Assembly (NCBI GenBank): GCA_030039815.1
Contig: JASHUW010000551.1
Span: 1 to 17,552, forward strand
Length of the DNA: 17,552 nt
Direction of reading: 5' to 3'
From: Alphaproteobacteria bacterium
GTDB taxonomy: Bacteria > Pseudomonadota > Alphaproteobacteria > ATCC43930 > CGMCC-115725
This document shows, one piece after another, positions 13,947 through 17,552 of the stretch (position 1 is the stretch's first letter; every line of letters begins with the position of its first letter). Made by a program: the position numbers and the translations under genes. The notes beneath the pieces were generated by a model. The model did no database searches, had not been told where the DNA came from, and was given only the letters and a program-made list of their open reading frames with translations.

Positions 13947-13986
13947 GCCTCACCCCGACCCTCTCCGCCCCCAAGGGCGGAGAGGG
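13947..13986 (+). repeat. Family 2 palindromic repeat in mfd-sdhE gap (copy D)
   Basis: Leader GCCTCACCCCGA (13947-13958), then a perfect 12-bp stem CCCTCTCCGCCC / GGGCGGAGAGGG (13959-13970 and 13975-13986) with a CCAA loop. It is oriented opposite to copy C, leader to leader. It is the best-preserved copy and defines the family. Confidence 0.8.
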
Positions 13987-14031
13987 AGAAGAGGTCGCCC
14001 GCGTCTGAGCTAAATATCTCGATGAAAGCCA

Positions 14032-14304
14032 TCACGTCGGACGCGGCGTGTATCTGAAGGCGAGCAGCATCCGCGTCACATCGTGGTCGCATTCGGCGGG
14101 CGGCGCCTCGCGGCCAGTGAGCCAGTCGAAAATCTCCGGATCCGGCCGGTCGAGCAGCGCCTCGTAGCGGTCGAGCTGCGCCTCGTCGAACGCCGCGAGG
14201 TGTTCGTCGGCAAACGAGCCGAGGATCAGATCGGCCTCGCGCGTGCCGCGGTGCCACGAGCGAAACAACAGCCGCTTGCGGCGAGGGTCGGGCAAGTGTG
14301 TCAT
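14032..14304 (-). CDS. sdhE: FAD assembly factor SdhE (succinate dehydrogenase flavinylation)
   Basis: A 90-residue SdhE/Sdh5-family protein that promotes covalent attachment of FAD to the succinate dehydrogenase flavoprotein subunit. It has the family signature RRKRLLFRSWHRGTREADLI (8-27), with the conserved RGxxE at 19-23, followed by LDRYEALLDRPDPEIFDWLTG (44-64). Length is normal for the family. It diverges from recG and lies 187 bp upstream of mfd on the same strand, an arrangement common in alphaproteobacteria. The gap to mfd is filled by palindromes C and D. The ribosome-binding site is weak. Confidence 0.93.
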   Translation of the reverse strand: MTHLPDPRRKRLLFRSWHRGTREADLILGSFADEHLAAFDEAQLDRYEALLDRPDPEIFDWLTGREAPPAECDHDVTRMLLAFRYTPRPT

Positions 14305-14329
14305 GGCTCGGATTGCGGTGCTCGCCTAC

Positions 14330-14358
14330 CATATAGTCGGTTACGCGCGTCGCGTCAT
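14330..14358 (-). promoter_or_regulatory. Possible sigma-70-type promoter for sdhE
   Basis: On the minus strand, ATGACG (14358-14353) and TATATG (14335-14330) are spaced by 17 bp, about 26 nt before the sdhE ATG. Each matches four of six consensus bases. A plus-strand TATAGT (14332-14337) overlaps the -10 and could serve recG, but no good -35 goes with it. Prediction by eye. Confidence 0.3.
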
Positions 14359-14390
14359 TGGGCGACGGCGAATAGCGGACACACGAAAAC

Positions 14391-16475
14391 TTGCGCCCTC
14401 AGCTGCTCGACAGGCTTTTCGCGCCGGTAACGACGCTCTCCGGCGTCGGGCCGCAGCTCGGCCGGCTGATCGAGCGCGCCGCCGGGCCGCGCATCGTCGA
14501 CCTGTTGTGGCATCTGCCGACCGGCCTTGTCGACCGCCGCGCCTCGCCGTCGGTGACGCAGCTCGAAGATGGCGGCATCGTCACCCTGAAGCTGAAGATC
14601 GAGCGCCACGAGCCGGGGATGGGCCGCCGTCCTTACCGGATCATCTGCTATGATGGCACCGGCTTCATCACCCTGGTCTATTTCAACGTCAAGGGTGACT
14701 ACCTCGAACGCCAGCTGCCGAAGGGCAGCGAACGCATCGTCAGCGGCAAGGTCGAGTTCTATTCCGGCATCCCGCAGATCGCGCACCCGGATTTTGTCGT
14801 GCCGCTCGACCAGGCCGAGAAATTGAAGCCAATCGAGCCGGTCTACCCGCTGACCACCGGGCTGCCGCCGCGCGTCGTGCAGCGCGCGGTCGCCGGCGCG
14901 GTCGAGCGCGCGCCGCCGCTGCCCGAGTGGATCGACCGCGGGCTTATGCAGCAACGCGGCTGGCCGAGCTGGAACGAGGCGATCGCCGCTGTACACGAGC
15001 CGCAAAGCGAGGCCGATCTCTCCCCTGAGACGAGGGTGCGCGAGCGGCTCGCTTATGACGAGATTTTCGCCAGCCAGCTCGCCGTCGCGCTGGTGCGCGC
15101 GCGGCGCCAGCGCCGGCGCGGCCGCGCCACCGAGGGCACCGGCGCGCTGTCGAAGCAGGTTGAAGCTGGGTTCGGCTTCGCGCTGACCCAATCGCAGCGT
15201 CTGGCGATCGCCGAGATCGCCGCCGATATGAAGCAGCCGCAGCAGATGATGCGCCTGCTGCAAGGCGATGTCGGCAGCGGCAAGACCGTCGTCGCGCTCT
15301 TGGCAATGCTGATCGCGGTCGAGAGCGGCGCGCAGGCGGCGCTGATGGCGCCGACCGAGGTGCTCGCGCGCCAGCACCACGCGACCCTCCAGCGCCTCGC
15401 GAAGCCGGCCGGGATCGAAGTCGCGCTCTTGACCGGGCGCGAAAAGGGCCGGCCGCGCGATGCGCTCGTCGCCGGCCTTGGCTCGGGGCTGATCCCCATC
15501 GTCGTCGGCACCCATGCGCTGCTGACGAGCGACGTCGCGTTCCGCGATCTCGCGCTCGCGGTCATCGACGAGCAGCACCGCTTCGGGGTCGAGCAGCGCC
15601 TCGCGCTCTCGGAAAAGGGCGACAATTGCGATACGCTCTTGATGAGCGCGACGCCGATCCCGCGCACCTTGATGATGACCGCCTATGGCGATCTCGACAC
15701 CTCGCGCCTCGTCGAGAAGCCGCCCGGCCGGCAGAAGATCGACACCCGCGCGATGCCGCTGGAGCGGCTCGACGAGATCATCGACGCGGTGGCGCGCGCC
15801 GTACAGCGTGGCGCCAAGGCCTATTGGATCTGCCCGATGGTCGAGGAAAGCGAGGATACCGACCTCGCCGCGGCGCAGGAGCGGCACCGCATCCTCGCCG
15901 CGATGCCGGCTTTTCGCGGCCGTGCCGGGCTGGTGCACGGCCGCATGAAGTCGGCCGACAAGGACCGCGCGATGGCCGATTTCGCCGGCGACGGCAGCGA
16001 CCTCCTGGTCGCCACCACGGTCATCGAGGTGGGGATCGACGTGCCGCAGGCGACGATCATGGTCGTCGAGCACGCCGAGCGTTTCGGGCTCGCGCAGCTC
16101 CACCAGCTGCGCGGCCGCATCGGGCGCGGCAGCGATGCCTCGACCTGTCTCCTGCTCTATCAGGCGCCGCTCGGGGCGGTCGCGCGCGAGCGCATCTCGA
16201 TCCTGCGCGAAACCGAGGACGGGTTCCGCATCGCCGAGGAAGATTTGCGCTTGCGCGGCGGTGGCGAGGTGCTCGGCACCAGGCAAAGCGGCCTGCCGGC
16301 GCTGCGCCTCGCCAACCTCGCCGCGCACGAGCCGCTGATCGCCATCGCCCATGACGACGCGCGGCTCGTGCTCACCCGCGACCCCGGCCTCGAATCCGAG
16401 CGCGGCCAGGCGCTGCGCACGCTGCTCTATCTCTTCCAGCGCGACGAGGCGGTGCAGTATCTCAGGGCCGGGTAA
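14391..16475 (+). CDS. recG: ATP-dependent DNA helicase RecG
   Basis: A 694-residue branched-DNA helicase that reverses stalled forks and processes recombination intermediates. The N-terminal wedge/OB domain spans about 1-150 (APVTTLSGVGPQLGRLI at 11-27). The SF2 motor follows, with Walker A GDVGSGKT (292-299), the RecG-type DEQH box VIDEQHRFGVEQR (391-403), SATPIPRTL (419-427), VIEVGIDVPQATI (544-556) and motif VI QLRGRIGRG (572-580). The C-terminal segment LRLRGGGEVLGTRQSG (619-634) is also typical. The start is a TTG at 14391: family similarity reaches this point (MRPQLLDRLFAPV) and there is no in-frame ATG upstream. Its ribosome-binding site is poor. The gene converges on the Rieske oxygenase gene. 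Confidence 0.96.
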   Translation: MRPQLLDRLFAPVTTLSGVGPQLGRLIERAAGPRIVDLLWHLPTGLVDRRASPSVTQLEDGGIVTLKLKIERHEPGMGRRPYRIICYDGTGFITLVYFNVKGDYLERQLPKGSERIVSGKVEFYSGIPQIAHPDFVVPLDQAEKLKPIEPVYPLTTGLPPRVVQRAVAGAVERAPPLPEWIDRGLMQQRGWPSWNEAIAAVHEPQSEADLSPETRVRERLAYDEIFASQLAVALVRARRQRRRGRATEGTGALSKQVEAGFGFALTQSQRLAIAEIAADMKQPQQMMRLLQGDVGSGKTVVALLAMLIAVESGAQAALMAPTEVLARQHHATLQRLAKPAGIEVALLTGREKGRPRDALVAGLGSGLIPIVVGTHALLTSDVAFRDLALAVIDEQHRFGVEQRLALSEKGDNCDTLLMSATPIPRTLMMTAYGDLDTSRLVEKPPGRQKIDTRAMPLERLDEIIDAVARAVQRGAKAYWICPMVEESEDTDLAAAQERHRILAAMPAFRGRAGLVHGRMKSADKDRAMADFAGDGSDLLVATTVIEVGIDVPQATIMVVEHAERFGLAQLHQLRGRIGRGSDASTCLLLYQAPLGAVARERISILRETEDGFRIAEEDLRLRGGGEVLGTRQSGLPALRLANLAAHEPLIAIAHDDARLVLTRDPGLESERGQALRTLLYLFQRDEAVQYLRAG

Positions 16476-16505
16476 GAAAACCGCGTCGTTTCTAAATTTC
16501 CCCCT

Positions 16506-16576
16506 CCCCCGGACTTGATCCGGGGGTCTACGAATAGCTTCAACTTATTCGTGGATGGCCGGGTCAAGCCCGGCCA
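16506..16576. repeat. Triple palindrome in the recG / Rieske convergent gap, family 3
   Basis: Three hairpins stand in a row. CCCCCGGA / TCCGGGGG (16506-16513 and 16519-16526) has loop CTTGA. ACGAATA / TATTCGT (16530-16536 and 16546-16552) forms the second. TGGCCGGG / CCCGGCCA (16556-16563 and 16569-16576) has loop TCAAG. The two outer hairpins have complementary loops and related stems, as if one element sits in both orientations. The site probably separates two convergent transcripts. Confidence 0.7.
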
Positions 16577-16606
16577 AGGCGATGTTGGATTTTCCCGGCG
16601 GCGCGC

Positions 16607-17552
16607 CTACACGGTCTGCAGGATCTTTTCCTTGGTGATGTCGGGCGCCAGGATCGCGTGCCAGTCGGCGTCGCTTGGCAACACCTCTTCGCCGGCGCGG
16701 ATGTGGTAGTAGCTGGTGCCGGTGCCAGCCGGGTCGCCCCCGGCCTGGACGGTCCTGACCGCCTGGCCCAGCATGCGCCGCGTCTGGCCGATCGCCTTGT
16801 CGGCCGGCCCGAGATGCTCTTTCGTACGGTCGACGATTGGGCCCATGGTCTCCTGCAGCGCACGGTCCTGCTGGTTGATGCCCTCGATCCCGGTATAGGT
16901 CTCGGTGCGCTGCACCTCGCGGTTGAGCCCGTAATTGTTGGTGCGGTTTTGGAACGACCGGAATGTCTTCTGGTCGACAAAATCAGGCCCGTTACCGATC
17001 CCGCGCTCGGCCCGGTCTTCCTCGGTCAAGGGCGCATCGCCGGTGGAGTACATCCAGTTGTAGACCATGCAGTTGTAGTCATCCATCGGCACCCAGATGT
17101 GTCCGGCGTCGCACGGCAACCCCGAGTCCGAGCGCGACGGCCGGATCTGGTGAAACGGCATGACGAAGTGGTAGCTGCGGATGTGAACGTCGGAATCACC
17201 GAGCGGCCGGATGCCGGCGTAGAGATAGCCATAATCGGTGACATCGACGACCAGCCTTGGCGCCTTGCCTCGGACGAACGGGTTTGACGGCTTGATCCCG
17301 CCGCGCGTCGAGTTGTCGGTCAACAGGCGATGGAGGATCGGCGCATGTGACGTGTCGATACCGCCTTCGAGCGCTTGCAGGTAGTTGCATTCCTCGATGA
17401 CCTTGGAGACATGCCGGCGGGCTTCCGGCACCTGCGTCCAGGCGAATTTCGGCGCGGGCGGCATCTTCTCGGCCGGGCCCATATAGGCCCAGACGATCCC
17501 GCCGAGCTCAACCGTCGGATACGCGGTGAGGTGGATATGCTGCTTGAACTGA
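16607..17552 (-). CDS. Rieske aromatic-ring oxygenase alpha subunit, C-terminal part (N-terminus beyond window)
   Basis: The frame is open to the right edge, and the 314 visible residues are the catalytic C-terminal part of a Rieske non-heme iron oxygenase. The signature NYLQALEGGIDTSHAPILHR, with the SHxxxxH iron ligands, lies near 17394-17335 and matches the phthalate 4,5-dioxygenase-type group. The strand before it (LGGIVWAYMGP, starting 17503) is also typical. The Rieske [2Fe-2S] domain, expected about 100 residues further upstream, is outside the window. Such enzymes hydroxylate or demethylate aromatic rings with electrons from a reductase. The substrate is not identifiable. A distant amidohydrolase (1875-3002) is of a family often linked to these enzymes. 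The gene ends 131 bp from recG. Confidence 0.88.
   Translation of the reverse strand, partial: QFKQHIHLTAYPTVELGGIVWAYMGPAEKMPPAPKFAWTQVPEARRHVSKVIEECNYLQALEGGIDTSHAPILHRLLTDNSTRGGIKPSNPFVRGKAPRLVVDVTDYGYLYAGIRPLGDSDVHIRSYHFVMPFHQIRPSRSDSGLPCDAGHIWVPMDDYNCMVYNWMYSTGDAPLTEEDRAERGIGNGPDFVDQKTFRSFQNRTNNYGLNREVQRTETYTGIEGINQQDRALQETMGPIVDRTKEHLGPADKAIGQTRRMLGQAVRTVQAGGDPAGTGTSYYHIRAGEEVLPSDADWHAILAPDITKEKILQTV

Noticed and set aside
12702..13986. CRISPR array
   Set aside because: The repeats are few, unevenly spaced, differ in orientation and partly encode protein. No cas genes are present.
14355..16352. 665-codon open frame antisense to recG
   Set aside because: The same reasoning applies: recG is certain by its motifs and this frame has none.

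Overview
The window is GC-rich, densely packed bacterial chromosome. The gene content points to an alphaproteobacterium, but the order cannot be fixed from sequence alone. The evidence is a PAS-type histidine kinase with the FLANMSHELRTPLNAIIGFS signature, an mfd / sdhE / recG block of the kind common in that class, a membrane patatin, and short GC-rich palindromes in the intergenic gaps. No phage, transposase, CRISPR, rRNA or tRNA gene was seen.

Layout. At 1-64 (-) lies the N-terminal tip of an unidentified gene. A soluble sensor histidine kinase (189-1724, +) converges on an amidohydrolase_2-family metal hydrolase (1875-3002, -). A secreted TPR protein (3240-4091, +) converges on a GPP34/GOLPH3-fold protein (4122-4769, -), which sits 7 bp downstream of a STAS anti-sigma-antagonist gene (4777-5112, -). 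A HATPase anti-sigma/serine kinase (5225-5641, +) diverges from the STAS gene and converges on a cyclic-nucleotide-domain + PP2C phosphatase (5773-7119, -). A nine-TM patatin-like lipase (7221-9515, -) and a stand-alone receiver (9702-10079, -) follow. Next come mfd (10200-13844, -), sdhE (14032-14304, -) and divergent recG (14391-16475, +). The right edge holds the C-terminal 314 residues of a Rieske aromatic-ring oxygenase alpha subunit (16607-17552, -).

How the genes fit together. STAS, HATPase kinase and PP2C phosphatase form a complete RsbV/RsbW/RsbU-type partner switch. The cNMP domain would be the input, and no sigma factor is nearby. The GPP34 protein is probably co-transcribed with the STAS protein, so it is a candidate unusual output or accessory part. 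mfd and recG serve DNA repair and fork rescue, and sdhE flavinylates succinate dehydrogenase. The Rieske oxygenase and the amidohydrolase belong to families often found together in aromatic-compound breakdown, but here they lie about 13.6 kb apart.

Most striking structure. A family of short palindromic repeats occurs in four copies within about 1.3 kb. Two copies sit back to back upstream of mfd. Two more lie inside mfd, in the same orientation and frame, and add the related peptides HPHPDPPPSKGEGA and PPHPNPSLLAGEGA to the protein. The copy next to the mfd start codon can form a hairpin that hides the ribosome-binding site. All four convergent gene junctions also carry strong inverted repeats of two other families.
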